Origin: Gossypium raimondii
Taxonomy: Eukaryota > Streptophyta > Magnoliopsida > Malvales > Malvaceae
Length of the DNA stretch: 64,000 nt
NCBI RefSeq assembly: GCF_025698545.1
Contig: NC_068569.1
Coordinates: forward strand, 24,242,001 to 24,306,000
Direction of reading: 5' to 3'
Position numbers and translations under genes: made by a program. The notes below the pieces were generated by a model. It did not search any database. It saw nothing but the letters and a program-made list of their open reading frames with translations, and was not told where the DNA came from. Below, one piece after another: positions 1 through 12,425 of this stretch (position 1 is its first letter; each line of letters starts with the position of its first letter).

Positions 1-2522
1 GATAAGTGTAGCTAAAACTATCACTTATCACTTGTCACTGATCAGAAGTACTCAAATCTGACGTTCCGCTCAATTTGATCATTTATTCGATTTTCGTATT
101 GATATTTTATTCTCAATTCATCAACAAATATATCGTATCATACATTACATAATTCATGAAATTAACATGTAATCATTAAATTTTAGCCATATGAACTTAC
201 TATTTCATTATCTTTCCACACTCGTTTCCTATGCGCATCATACAAGATATAAACATATCATTCAACCATAGTCGCAAGCTAGTGTATTTAAACATAACTC
301 TTTTTGGAACTAACCACATGATAAACCATTTCACATGAGATTACATAATTTAAGCCTGACTACCCTTTTCATGATCACAAGCATATTTCCAATTAAACAT
401 TTACCATTTCAATACATAACTTATAAATTTAACGTGGCATAATCCAACCACTACTTGACCAAAGCCTAAGCATGTACACCAAATATGTTAGCCAAATACA
501 CATAAAGCATAAACATTATAAGCATGGATGAGCACAACATTTATTCATGTATCACACTTACCAACATGTGTTAATTCATAAACCATTCATGACATTACTT
601 CATGCCAAATCATATACCGAATATACCATACACACACACACTATGAAACTTTATTTTCACACATGAGCTTCGACCATGACCAATAATGCACAAATCATTC
701 ATATATTTCCCAATTTTCCTCCTCCTTCTCTCCATTCCACATCCTTAATGTGTATAACACATTTAAACAACATTATCCATACTATCACTATTTTCCTGTA
801 TGTAAATTCAAGTTGTCTGTCTGAGTCAGAGTCACTAATTTATTTATATCTCGAGCTATAGAGCTCCAAATTAAGATCCGTTAATTTTCCCTGAAACTAG
901 ACTCAATATCTTCTTACCATAAAATTTTCAAAATTTTTGATTCAGCCAATAAGTACAGTTTATTCTCTAAAGTTTCCCCTATTTCACTGTTCGACAGTTC
1001 CGACCCCTCTTCACTAAAAATTAATTATCTCTTTGTATAGAATTCGGATGATGTCTCCTTTTGTTTCTATTGAAAATAGACTCATTAAGGATTTTAAATA
1101 TATAAATTATAACCCATAATTATTTTTATACAATTTTTAATGATTTTTCCAAGTCAGAACAGGGGAACCCAAATTCATTCTAATGTTGTCTCACAAAATT
1201 CATTATATCTCATGATTTACAATTCCATTACTTACACCGTTTCTTCTATGAGAAACTAGACTCAATAAGCTTTAATCATATATTTTTCTCATCTTCTAAT
1301 TCAATTTTTATGATATATGGTGATTTTTCAAATTTAACCTCTGCTCTTGTCCAAAACTGTTTTAGTCTAAAATGTTGATAACTAAATTTATAACACCTTC
1401 CTTTCCTTTCTCTTCAATATTTTCCATCACTTTCTCTTATTTTCCTTTACTAACATAACACGAATATAGAACCTTATATAATGAAACTCTACATTAACAT
1501 TAATTTCCTACTTTTCAATAATATCAAACTCAAAAGTATATTGAAATCTTGATGTTCTTACCTTGTGCTATTGATTTCAATCTTTAACTTGATTTCCTCT
1601 CTCCTCCAGCTTCTATTTCTTGAATCTAAATTGATATTCTAGCTCCCCATAGTCTCCTTAACATTTTTCTCTCTTGGTTGCTATGGAAATTCTTTTGATT
1701 TCTAGGTGAAAATGGTAAATTTTTGGTGGAAGGACCAAATTGTAAAGAAAGCAAAACTTTTTTCTTCTCTTCTCTTCTCTTCTAACTTGAAATGCATGGG
1801 AAACGTAGATGATTCTTCATCTTTTCTTCCATATATATATACTAAATAAAATAATAATAAAATGATAAAATGTCATTTAAAATATTAATAAACTAATATT
1901 TATTTATTTAATCTAAAATATCTCCAACATCATCATTATTTTCTAGATTTCTCTTTCTTTTAATTGAACATTTTTCCTTTAGATCTTTTAAAATTTCATC
2001 CTTGAGTCATCACTTAATTTGGTAAAATTACGATTTAGTCCCTTATAATTCTTCATCTATTCAATTTGGTCTCAATTCATCCATTTTCCTTAGTTTCTAG
2101 ATTATTCCACCTTAAAATATTTACACTATTGGTCCTTCAAAATTTTCATATTTACTCTTTAACCCTTCAAATTTTAGTATTTACTCTTGGATAACAAAAC
2201 TTTTCTCACTTTTTCAATTTAATCATTTCTTTAATTAATATGTCATAATATACTTCCCAATGTTGTCATAACTCAAAATTCTCCTTTTGTCACTTTATTT
2301 CCTTACTATATCAAGGATAATATATTACTGTAAAAATTTTCGGGATCACATAACAATTTAGACTTTTTAAATAAATTGAGTGCTCAAACGTCGAAATTTT
2401 CGAACGAAACTTTCACCAAATCATTCCGTGAAATTATAGACTATTAAAATAAAATTTTTCTCGTCGGATTTGTGGTCCCAAAACCATTGTTCCGACTAGA
2501 CTCAAAAAATCGGGTTGTTACA
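1..2522 (-). mobile_element. Partial gypsy-type LTR, left end outside window
   Basis: On the minus strand the sequence begins TGTAACAACCCGATTTTTTG at 2522 and runs leftward out of the window. The opening, with a short run about a fixed colour of text 'TCGGAACA...GGGACCACAAAT', is shared with the LTR start at 27861. The block is AT-rich, has no credible ORF, and carries pyrimidine-rich stretches (about 1385-1800). It is either a solo LTR or one LTR of a larger element. The left border and target duplication cannot be seen. Confidence 0.6.
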
Positions 2523-3671
2523 TAATCAATCTAAGTGGAATTGTTGATTAAATTAATGAGAATTCGAAAAAATTAATTAAAAAAATTGAAACAAAAAAGA
2601 AATAAGGAATCGATATTTCTCTGTTCATCTTCTATCAATATTAATAAAGAGAGTTCTTTTTCTGTTGCCAATGGTTTTATATTGAGTGTATTCTAGTGTA
2701 TGTTCAAATTCATGAATCTTATTCTTCTTCTTTCATTTACATGTTATTGTTTCTTTTTTGTATGATTTTTTTTATCGAAATTAGGGTATTCAACACCAGT
2801 AGTAATGATTAATTCCCTGGTTGTGAGTACTCAACAAAGAAGCAAATGGTTGGCCGTGAAATGTGTTTTTTTCCCATGGGTGGGGATTGAACCCCTAACC
2901 TCATGATTTAAGGGATGATGTGAGCAACTACCACACCACACCTTGTATGATTTGCTACTTTGTTTTATTGTTTCAAATCAGATTGTTTAATTTATATTAC
3001 TTGATTTTAAATTTAATTGAATACCTAAATTTGAGCTAAAACTTTACTAGAATAGTAGCCAAAGTGTCAATTGACATTTTTTTTTCTAGTTTTAGTCCAT
3101 GTTGTACCACATCATCACTTTAAAAAATTATATTTTTTATTAAAAAATTTACGTGGTGACATGACACAATCTCAGAGTGCTATGTCATCACAAGATACTA
3201 AAATTGAGGAAAGTTGCCAAGTTCCAGGACTAATATGGATAAAAAATAAAATTAGGATCAAGTGAGAAAAATTATCAAATTTAATGACTAAATGTTACAT
3301 TATCTTAAAAAAAACATAAAAATAGGGAAACACTTTTTTTCATAAGGAAAAAAACCTTAGTTGTTCAAGTTTTCAAAAAAAAAAATTGTTTGAGTTAGGA
3401 TTTGTATCTTTGACTCTGTGTTTGACTTTGTATGACCCGAACCTCTCTCTGTGGGCCATTTGGTTGTGATTTAGGACATTTTCGTTTGCATAATATGAAC
3501 TTTATAATTAATCCTCGTATATATGTATAATTTCTATGAAATGTGTCAGGATTGTCTAAGTTGCTCCAACAATGTAATGTGACGTCACGCATTTAGATTC
3601 CATGATTGGGTCGAGTGAGCAGTGTTACATTTATATAAAAAAAATTCAATAATTAGATATACATTAATAAA
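2523..3671. other. AT-rich intergenic stretch
   Basis: Apart from a tRNA-like SINE head at 2871-2945 I see no coding region. The reading frames are short and interrupted by A/T runs. Confidence 0.5.
2871..2945 (-). repeat. tRNA-like SINE head
   Basis: The minus strand contains TGGTGTGGTAGTTGCTCAC, which resembles a pol III A box. About 30 bp later GGTTCAATCCC resembles a B box. It lacks the paired acceptor arms of a real tRNA gene. The arrangement is that of the 5' head of a plant SINE. The tail and the target duplication were not resolved. Confidence 0.45.
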
Positions 3672-4034
3672 GTCTCTAAGTCTCTTCGTACACTTGAATT
3701 TTAGTCTCTTATTTCTATTTCTAGAAATTTAGTCCCTTATTTAAAACAAAAATCCTCCATTTTTAGATTTGAAAATGCAAGTCTAATTGTTAATACCGCC
3801 GTAATTCTTTTGTTATATTTAGATCCAAATAACAACTTCTTTTTTTTTTTTGCTATATGGTTACCAAGTGATTATTTTTTCCAATATGTCACACAATAAA
3901 CTTTGCGTAAGAATTTTAAAAATGTTAATAATTGTATTTGAATTTTAAATCTAAAAAGTAAAAGACTAAATTTCTAGAAATAAAAGTAGGAAGACTAAAT
4001 TCCAAATTTACTGAAAAGTATAAAGATTTGGAGC
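3672..4034. repeat. MITE-like foldback
   Basis: The left arm (about 3672-3750) and the reverse complement of the right arm (about 3950-4034) share the core TTTCTAGAAATTTAGTC and flanking T/A-rich text of similar order. No ORF lies between the arms. This is the structure of a non-autonomous foldback or MITE. The exact ends and target duplication are unclear. Confidence 0.5.
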
Positions 4035-4106
4035 ATACTTTAAACTATTTTGGGTGCAATACCATACATCTATTCAAAATTTTACATAATTATATTTAAA
4101 AATTAA

Positions 4107-5430
4107 TGATGCAGTTGTTGAAAGTACCAAAAATATCATATCCCTAATAAATAATGAAAACGAATAGTAAAAGGGAAGTAGGGTCAAATCCTCAGGGACT
4201 GGATTTGCACAATATCTTGTTCCGTGGAATCCCAAACAGAGTCTTGCCCAAGACAACTTGCGTTCCTGAAAAAAATATAAAAAAATAACAAAAATAAATG
4301 TTTGGATTTGAAAACGAAAAATAAAATAAAAACAGAATTAAGAATATTGAATCGAAAATTAGAGAAATTAAAAATAGAGTTGAGAGAAAGGAAATTCTTA
4401 TGGGAGATTCCAGCCTCCAGTTGTCTCGTTCCGCATTGGGTTCAATCCTCGGCTTTTAGATGATCCTTCCTAAACTGAATAAGCCAGTTATAGTGGAAGA
4501 GGACACCTACGACCACCAGCTCCAATGATTTAGACTTACGATATGGTGGAACCTGACTCTAGCCAACAATCGCTTCTGTGGAATCGTCTTATGCTAGATC
4601 AACCCTTCTCAATGGCGAATCCCATGCCATTTTGTCTCTTGGGCTCGCCAACCTCTGACGCAGTAAGCTAATGAACCAACTGTGCAACCTTCCCAAAACA
4701 TACAAAGCGGCCGCCTTTGCATACGTTGAAAAGCTTACTTCTTAAGGGACTTGGACGAAAGCGTCAGCCCCGTAGTGCAGAGAAACGATGAATACTCAGC
4801 GAGGAGGCTAAGTACGGATTCTAAGCCTCATGAACCCTTTTGGGGATTTTTGACAATCTTCGGCTAGATGAGTTTGGTGGCTCATGGTTGTGGTAGAAAA
4901 GAAAATAAATAAAATAAAAATAAAGATTTTATTGAAAATAAATATGAAAAGAACAAAAGCTTAGACTTTTGGGGAGAGAGTGTTTTCAGGAAAAGATGAG
5001 ATTCCCTTTTGAGTCACTTCACCCCTATTTATAGTGCTAGGGGAGATAGTCTAATCCTACTTAAATTCCTAAAAGATAAATACATTTAATTAAAGATAAA
5101 TAAAGATAAAATAAAATCCTAAAAATAATCCTTAATAATTATCTCAATATTAATTATCCTAATAAAAATAGAGTTTAATAGAATAAAATTTCTTCTTTTT
5201 GCATTTCAACCCTTGTGTCCTCCATGCTTGCACTTTTGGCACCAACTTTCCTTATGTCGCACATTAGCCCATTTTATCTCTAAATTCACGCTTTTGGCCC
5301 TTAATTTTGCTTTTACCTCAAATTTAGTCCCTATGAGATAAAAGATCATAAATAGCTCAAATTAGCAGGATCATACTCAGAATAAATACATAATTAATAC
5401 ATAAAAATACGTTATTCTAGAGTGTTATCA
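4107..5430. mobile_element. Solo LTR with 5-bp target duplication
   Basis: The block starts TGATGC and ends GTTATCA, giving TG...CA ends with a short inverted TGAT/ATCA. ATTAA lies directly before it (4102-4106) and directly after it (5431-5435), a perfect 5-bp target duplication. No internal region or second LTR is present, so it is a solo LTR left by LTR-LTR recombination. The strand and family are not assigned. The next 1.5 kb duplicates its right part (see 4837-6361). Confidence 0.8.
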
Positions 5431-6361
5431 ATTAAACAATTGAATTATTAAAATATTAATTATATAAATTACAAAATATGTAAAAACTCTTTTAGTTTTA
5501 CTAATAAATCCTTCTCCCATTTAAATAACATCCACATAAAAATCTGACTGGATACTAAAGTTGGAAATTTGGAATCAATTGTCATCTCATTTTGTCATTG
5601 CCATGAATGGGTAGAAATTTGATGGACCCTAAACATTTTGGTGGGTGAAATTGAAACGTCAAAAAGGTATGGTGAACGGGGGCGAAAGAACATACGACGT
5701 AAGCCCTTTTGCTACAGCCTTTGGGTACAATATCTAGGAACCATAACTTTTGGTGACTGTGAGCAAAAGAACATGCGACATAACCTCATTATCATTCAAT
5801 AATTGGTACTACAATGAAAAGACAATTTTTAAGAGTAATTGTGTATTTAGATAAATTTTAAATTAAATTGGTTTTATTTTTAATTATTTTTAAGATTAAT
5901 TGTGCGTTTCAATTAATTAATGGTACAATGATAATTGAGTATATTTTAGTGCCATGAGCTCCATTCATTTTTATTTTAATTATTACGGTTATATTATATG
6001 GTTTTGTTGAGTTTTTTTATTCTTTCATATGGGTTAATTTTGTGTATTTATATGATACCGTTACTACTTATAGTTGTAACATATTAAGTAGGTTTCCATG
6101 CATGATAATACATACCCTGCTTTAGGGTTAACATATGTATACTTAAAGTGAATTTGCATATACAAGGTTCGCACCATGTGTAAGCAAACCAATATTACTT
6201 ATTTTCATTTAGTGCTCGCCCATACAGAGTGCGGGTCAAGACGCGTCCTCAGTGTGTTGATAATAATAAGTATCGTAACAATTTTAATTATTACAAATTT
6301 TAGAATATTTATTCAAATTATTTTAGGGTGTTTTACTTTTTAGAGCATTCCCTATAAATAA
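4837..6361 (+). repeat. 1.5-kb tandem duplication, copy 1
   Basis: From CTTTTGGGGATTTTTGAC onward this stretch is repeated almost base for base from 6362. It comprises the right 594 bp of the solo LTR (to 5430), its target-site copy, and about 930 bp of flanking AT-rich DNA. Differences from copy 2 are scattered substitutions and small indels. No gene was seen. Confidence 0.85.
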
Positions 6362-7872
6362 CTTTTGGGGATTTTTGACAATCTTCGGCTAGATGAGTTT
6401 GGTGGCTAATGGTTGTGGTAGAAAAGAAAATAAATAAAATAAAAATAAAGATTTTATTGAAAATAAATATGAAAAGAACAAAAGCTTAGACTTTTGGGGA
6501 GAGAGTGTTTTCAGGAAAAGATGAGATTCCCTTTTGAGTCACTTCACCCCTATTTATAGTGCTAGGGGAGATAGTCTAATCCTACTTAAATTCCTAAAAG
6601 ATAAATACATTTAATTAAAGATAAATAAAGATAAAATAAATTCTAAAAATAATCCTTAATAATTATCTTAATATTAATTATCCTAATAAAAATAGAGTTT
6701 AATAGAATAAAATTTCTTCTTTTTACATTTCAACCCTTGTGTCCTCCATGCTTGCACTTTTGGCACCAACTTTCCTTATGTCGCACATTAGCCCATTTTA
6801 TCTCTAAATTCACGCTTTTGGCCCTTAATTTTGCTTTTACCTCAAATTTAGTCCCTATGAGATAAAAGATCATAAATAGCTCAAATTAGCAGGATCATAC
6901 TCAGAATAAATACATAATTAATACATAAAAATACGTTATTCTAGAGTGTTATCAATTAAACAATTGAATTATTAAAATATTAATTATATAAATTACAAAA
7001 ATATGTAAAAACTCTTTTAGTTTTACTAATAAATCCTTCTCCCATTTAAATAACATCCACATAAAAATCTGACTGGATACTAAAGTTGGAAATTTGGAAT
7101 CAATTGTCATCTCATTTTGTCATTGCCATGAATGGGTAGAAATTTGATGGACCCTAAACATTTTGGTGGGTGAAGTTGAAACGTCAAAAAGGTATGGTGA
7201 ACGGGGGCGAAAGAACATACGACGTAAGCCCTTTTGCTACAGCCTTTGGGTACAATATCTAGGAACCATAACTTTTGGTGACTGTGAGCAAAAGAACATG
7301 CGACATAACCTCATTATCATTCAATAATTGGTACTACAATGAAAAGACAATTTTTTAAGAGTAATTGTGTATTTAGATAAATTTTTAAATTAAATTGGTT
7401 TTATTTTTAATTATTTTTAAGATTAATTGTGCATTTCAATTAATTAATGGTACAATGATAATTGAGTATATTTTAGTGCCATGAGCTCCATTCATTTTTA
7501 TTTTAATTATTACGGTTATATTATATGGTTTTTGTTGAGTTTTTTTCTCATATGGGTTAATTTTATGTATTTATATGATATCGTTACTATTTATAGTTGT
7601 GACATATTAAGTAGGTTTCCATATATGATAATATATACCCTACTTTAGGGTTAACATGTGTATACTTAAAGTGGATTTGTATACACAAGGTTCGCACCAT
7701 GTGTAGGCGAACCAATATTACGTATTTTCATTTAGTGCTTGCCCATACGGAGTGCAGGTCAAGACGCGTCCTCAGCGTCCTCAGTGAATTAATAATAATA
7801 AGTATCGTAACAATTTTAATTATTACAAATTATTTTAGGGTGTTTTACTTTTTAGAGCATTCCCTATAAATA
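6362..7872 (+). repeat. 1.5-kb tandem duplication, copy 2
   Basis: Direct repeat of 4837-6361 at an offset of about 1525 bp. It ends at CTATAAATA, after which single-copy text starts. It holds a second, 5'-truncated piece of the solo LTR (6362-6954). Private changes include an extra TCCTCAG near 7780 and a missing segment around 7828. Confidence 0.85.
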
Positions 7873-8609
7873 TTTGGCTTGGGCAACTAACTAATAATTT
7901 TTTTTGTTTGGCTTCAATTCAATTGTGATTCAAGGTCGTGGTGTTGTTCTTCAAACTTCACTTTGCATTCTAATTCAATCACCAGTTACAGAAAGTAATT
8001 CGTTATGAATCAATAATATAAGTCATGATTTAAGTCCAATTCAATCACCAGTTACAGCCTCACTTCTATACTTCAATAATTTATTTACACAAAGTATTTA
8101 TCCTGAAACTAAGTACACCACTAAATTATGCAACAATTGATTTTTGACAATATATCAAATAAAAGGAGATTTTCTGCACTTAAACTTTTAAAAAATCATC
8201 TCTCGAATATGATAATTATTGAAAAAGTATGTTTATTCAAAAACCTCAATCAATTAAAATCAATTACAATCTCGTCTATTACTACACAAACCTTAATAGA
8301 GATGCAAGAGATCAAACAAGATTTTCCCCAACCGGCAATGTGAACATTTACTTTCCTTAATTAATTCGAGCAAACTTGGGAGGACAGAGAAGCAACCTAG
8401 GACAAAGAAATGGACAGACATTAAGCAACCCAAGACAAAGAAAATGACAGACATTAATCCACCTAAATAATAATGATGATTTGTTGGAGTTATCCTAGAG
8501 ACAAGAGAGCAAATAATACAACTATATATTTGTCCTCAAGTACAAGGTGGCAACAAAGAATAGACCAAATTCCTAACAAATGGTTGATTAACAGCCTGTA
8601 TTTGTACAC
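7873..8609. other. Non-coding flank with two short direct repeats
   Basis: AATTCAATCACCAGTTACAG occurs near 7971 and again near 8038. A 'gcaacc..agacaaagaaa' motif recurs around 8390-8440. The frames present are short with no recognisable family. The last five bases (TACAC, 8605-8609) are the left target duplication of the Ogre-like element. Confidence 0.5.
8605..8609. repeat. Left target duplication TACAC
   Basis: Five bases directly before the left LTR, identical to 20474-20478. Confidence 0.85.
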
Positions 8610-9821
8610 TGTTGACACCATTTTTTGGATTGAAAACGGGGTCGACTTGGGTTTTAAAAAAAGAACGGGAGTTGCCATCAATCTTTTTAATGAGGTGTGA
8701 TTGGATCACCTCGAAAAGTAGTTGTTTTTAATAAATGGTTTGATTTTATTAAAACAACAAGTTTGGTCCACGAAATTCAGAAAAACAGGTTCGGGAGTCG
8801 GTTATGCACGAGAAAGGATTAGCACCCTCGATACGCCCAAAATTGGTACCTAGTTGATTACTTAATGTCTTAGTGTCGAAAAACTGAAAACTTTAAAGAA
8901 ATTTAAAAATACGATCATTGTATTAAAATGTTGAAAATTTTGGAAAAAGGAGGACGTTCCACGTTAATCGAGAAAGAAAGCATCATATCCAGTAAGTTAG
9001 GACACAATGTCTCGAATTCCCGATATGCGAATGAATGTCAAAATTTACTTATTTAAAAGATGTTTAATTATCTCGGGTTTAGAAAAGGAACATGCCTAGT
9101 AAGTTAGGGCACGATCTTTTCTTAATTCACGAGATTGTTTAAAACTTAAGTTTGAAAAGATTCGTATTTAGATTTATTATGAAAATCGAAACCCAATAAG
9201 TTAGGGTACAATATTCTCAAATCTAAACACGGTGCCATTTTTAAAACAAATTTTGTTATATCGAGTGAAATAAAAACACGAAGTCGTAGTAAAAATGTGA
9301 AAGCAAATTACATTATTATGCATGGCAAAACCATGATGAATACAAAAGTATAAAAATAATACGGGCAATAATACTAAAATAAAATAAAGAAAAGAACAAT
9401 CGATAACATGTGAAATAATAAACCGTAACATATAAATAAAATGCACAAATACGTATAAATATTATATAAATATATATATATATATATAATATATATAAAA
9501 TGTGCATGTGAGATATAAAAAATAAAAATAAAATAAGATAAATATATATATGTATAGATATAAAAGAAGCCATATAAAATATATAAATATGTATGCGTAT
9601 ATTCGTGAGAAAAATGGAAAGTATATATATATACATATATATAGATATACATATATAAAAAAGGTATTTATGTATATATTAAATAAGTTAGAAAAGGATA
9701 CATATACATATACGTATATACATATATAAGCAAATATAGAATAATATTAATATAATAAGACACATACATTTAAAATTACATAAGTAAATATAAATGAAAA
9801 TATATAATGAGAATAACAATG

Positions 9822-9872
<51 letters not shown>

Positions 9873-11150
9873 TGGTAATAATAATAATAACAACATCAAA
9901 TTTGTTAACTTTAATAATAAACTAACCAAAATAACGAAAAGGACTAAATTTGCATTTTAAAACAAGATTTTGGGGCTAATCGAAAAATAAATAAAGTATA
10001 ATGACCGAACCGAAAAGTGCATAAAGAAAAGGGACTAAATGGGGAATATTCCCGTCCTCCAGAACGCAGCACTCTACTTGAGGTTAAAATGAAGTCAAAA
10101 TAAAATTTCAGGGCCAAAATCAGGAATGAAATAAATTTAATTGCCAATCCCTAAAAGCCCAAGGGACTAGAGCTGAAAATAACCCCAGTAGACCCAAAAC
10201 ACGCGGATCTGATAGCTGTCGGGTCGGGTCATGCAGGTACAGGCCTTGTACGACGTCGTTTTGAGGCCACTGCCATAAGCTTCAAACGACGCCGTTTCTT
10301 AGCAAACAAAATTACCCTAATCAGCAAGGTTTTCCCATTTTTCAAACAAAACTAAAAGGCCAAACCGGCCTTCTCTCCGCCGCAACAGAGCAGCCCCTCT
10401 TCAACTTCGATTCCGACGAAGTGAGCGAGGTCCGGCGACATGTTTTGAGAAGGTAAGACTCCCCTCTCCTTCCTCTTTTGTTTTATTTTGCAAATGTATG
10501 TAAAAAACGAAAAAGAACCGAAGAAAAAAAATAAAAAAAAGTAAGTCGGAAACCACCTTATTTTCTATTCAATTTCTTTGTGTTTTTGTAAAATATCTCC
10601 TCCCTTTTATTATTTTTGATCTATAAAATACGATATAAAATAAAATAAAAGCAAATAACGAAAAAAGACGAAAGATTCAAACCTAAAACCTTTCCGAATT
10701 CGATCTCTATTTTTTTATTTCTTTGTTTCAAACTCTTTTTTCGATACAAAATCCCCATTTTACATTTGTTTGATTCGCCTTTTTATAGCCGAAAACAATG
10801 GTACCGTTCTATTTCACTTCTGTTACTGTTTCTTGTGTTCTGTCTCAGTCTTATTTTCGTCTTTTTGTTTAGTTTGCAGGACCTGATGAAGTCAACGGAG
10901 ACGGAAAGCTTCCATTTTGATGCAAGGTGCAGCTGGCAGTGGCAGACCTCGGGCGTGGTCTTGCCAAGACGACATAGGTAGCAATGCAATGAGGTAGGCA
11001 AGCGAGGAACCCTAGGGTTCCTTGTGTTGTTTAGTTTTTGGGCCCCAATGGGCCGTTTTAGATTTTGGGCCTTGGGCCGGGTATTGTAGTTGGGCTTCAA
11101 AATTAGGTTAACTGTTTGGTTTGGAGGCCCGAGAAAATTTGGGTTGTACA
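8610..11150 (-). repeat. 3' LTR of Ogre-like element 1
   Basis: Begins TGTTGACACC and ends TTGGGTTGTACA in plus coordinates. It pairs over its whole length with 17907-20473, with small indels and few substitutions. The centre (about 9430-9880) is microsatellite-rich: TA/TATG runs and an ATA array at about 9826-9872. The frames that cross it are low-complexity artefacts. Confidence 0.9.
9826..9872. repeat. (AAT)n microsatellite in left LTR
   Basis: An uninterrupted AAT/ATA array. The matching array in the other LTR (19127-19189) is longer, so it has changed length since insertion. Confidence 0.9.
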
Positions 11151-11165
11151 GCTGCCCCTCTTTGC
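11151..11165 (-). other. Polypurine tract
   Basis: The minus strand reads GCAAAGAGGGGCAGC directly before the 3' LTR. The same tract precedes LTRs at 32646 and, in reverse, at 53329, so it is conserved among the three related elements here. Confidence 0.75.
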
Positions 11166-11379
11166 TTCATTGTCGTGTAACGGAAATGAAGCAAAGACTA
11201 AGAAAGACCAAATTTTCCCGGTCTTGCCGAGTCTTGACTTCTTGGTACTTCTCTTCTTCAAATAACTTCGTTCCAGTCTACTGTGTCTTGTTACTTCGAT
11301 CCACTCCACTGCACTTCAGAGAGTTCTAACTTGTAGTTTCAATCTTCTTTGTAGCAACTTCGGGGGACGATGTTTGTGT

Positions 11380-12425
11380 TTTTCCGTCTCGCTCCGCCAT
11401 CGCTAGGAGATAAAACTTGATGCGATCTGCTCCACTCTCGCTTAGGAGATAGGACCGGTGGCTTAAATCGCTTCACTCATGTTTAGGAAGATAAGATTTA
11501 CCGTCTTCAATCTACTCCACTCTCGCTTAGAGATAGGATCTAACATCTTTGACTGCTCCACTCTCGCTAGGGAGATAGGACTGGTGGCTTAAATCGCTTC
11601 ACTCTCGCTTAGGAAGATGAGATTCGCCGTCTTCGATCTCGCTCCACTCTTGCTTAGGAGATAGGATCTAACATCTTTGACTGTTCCACTACTGCTAGGG
11701 AGATAGGACTGGTGGCTTAAATCGCTTCACTCTCGCTTAGGAAGATGAGATTCGCCGTCTTCGATCTGCTCCACTACTGCTTAGGGAGATAAGATCTAAC
11801 ATCTTCGACCTGCTCCACTGTAACCTCAGGGAGATAAGATCTGAAATTCTTCGGTTTACTCTACTATAACCTCAGGGAGATAAGACTGATGCGATCTACT
11901 CTCAGTAACCCGGAGAGATGAGATCCTTTATTTTAATCCGCTCCACAGTAACCCGTGGAGATAGGATTACTAGCTCCAATCTGCTCCACTGTAACCTCAG
12001 GGAGATAAGATCTGAAATTCTTCGGTCTACTCCACTGTAACCTCAGGGAGATAAGACTTGCATATTCAACCTGTCCCACTATAACTTCGGGAAGATAAGG
12101 TTTGTGGCTTCGATCTGCTCCTCTGTAATCTCAGGGAGATAAGATCTGAAATTTTTCGGTCTACTCCACTGTAACCTCAGGGAGATAAGACTTGCATATT
12201 CAACCAGCCCCACTGTAACTTCAGGGAGATAAGGCTTTATGTAACCTGCTCTGCTGTAACTTCAGAGAGATAGAATCCTTTATTTTAACCCTCTCCACTA
12301 TAACTTCAGGGAGATAGGATAGTGTCCTCGATCTGCTCCGCTGTAATCTCAGGGAGATAAGATCTCTGGCGTCAATCTGCTCCACTGTAACCTCAGGGAG
12401 ATAAGATCTGAAATATTCACTGATC
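11380..12425. repeat. Minisatellite array, 3' untranslated part of element 1
   Basis: Around twenty degenerate units of roughly 45-60 bp are built on CTCCACTGTAACCTCAGGGA followed by GATAAGATCT-type text. Unit sequences change gradually across the array (CTCTCGCTTAGG on the left, GTAACCTCAGGG on the right). Tandem repeats between pol and the 3' LTR are a known trait of Ogre-type elements. The array has no reading frame of its own. Confidence 0.8.

Noticed and set aside
4837..7872. Pair of LTRs of one element
   Set aside because: The two copies are directly adjacent with no interior, no TG...CA ends at the repeat borders and no flanking target duplication. A tandem duplication fits better.
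9316..9652. Long Ile/Tyr-rich frames on the minus strand (also 18621-18954, 33827-34012, 51971-52243, 54916-55205)
   Set aside because: They are translations of TA/TATG microsatellite inside LTRs. They recur in both LTRs of a pair and have no domain.
11380..12425. CRISPR-like array
   Set aside because: Units are degenerate and contiguous with no unique spacers, in a plant retrotransposon. It is a minisatellite.
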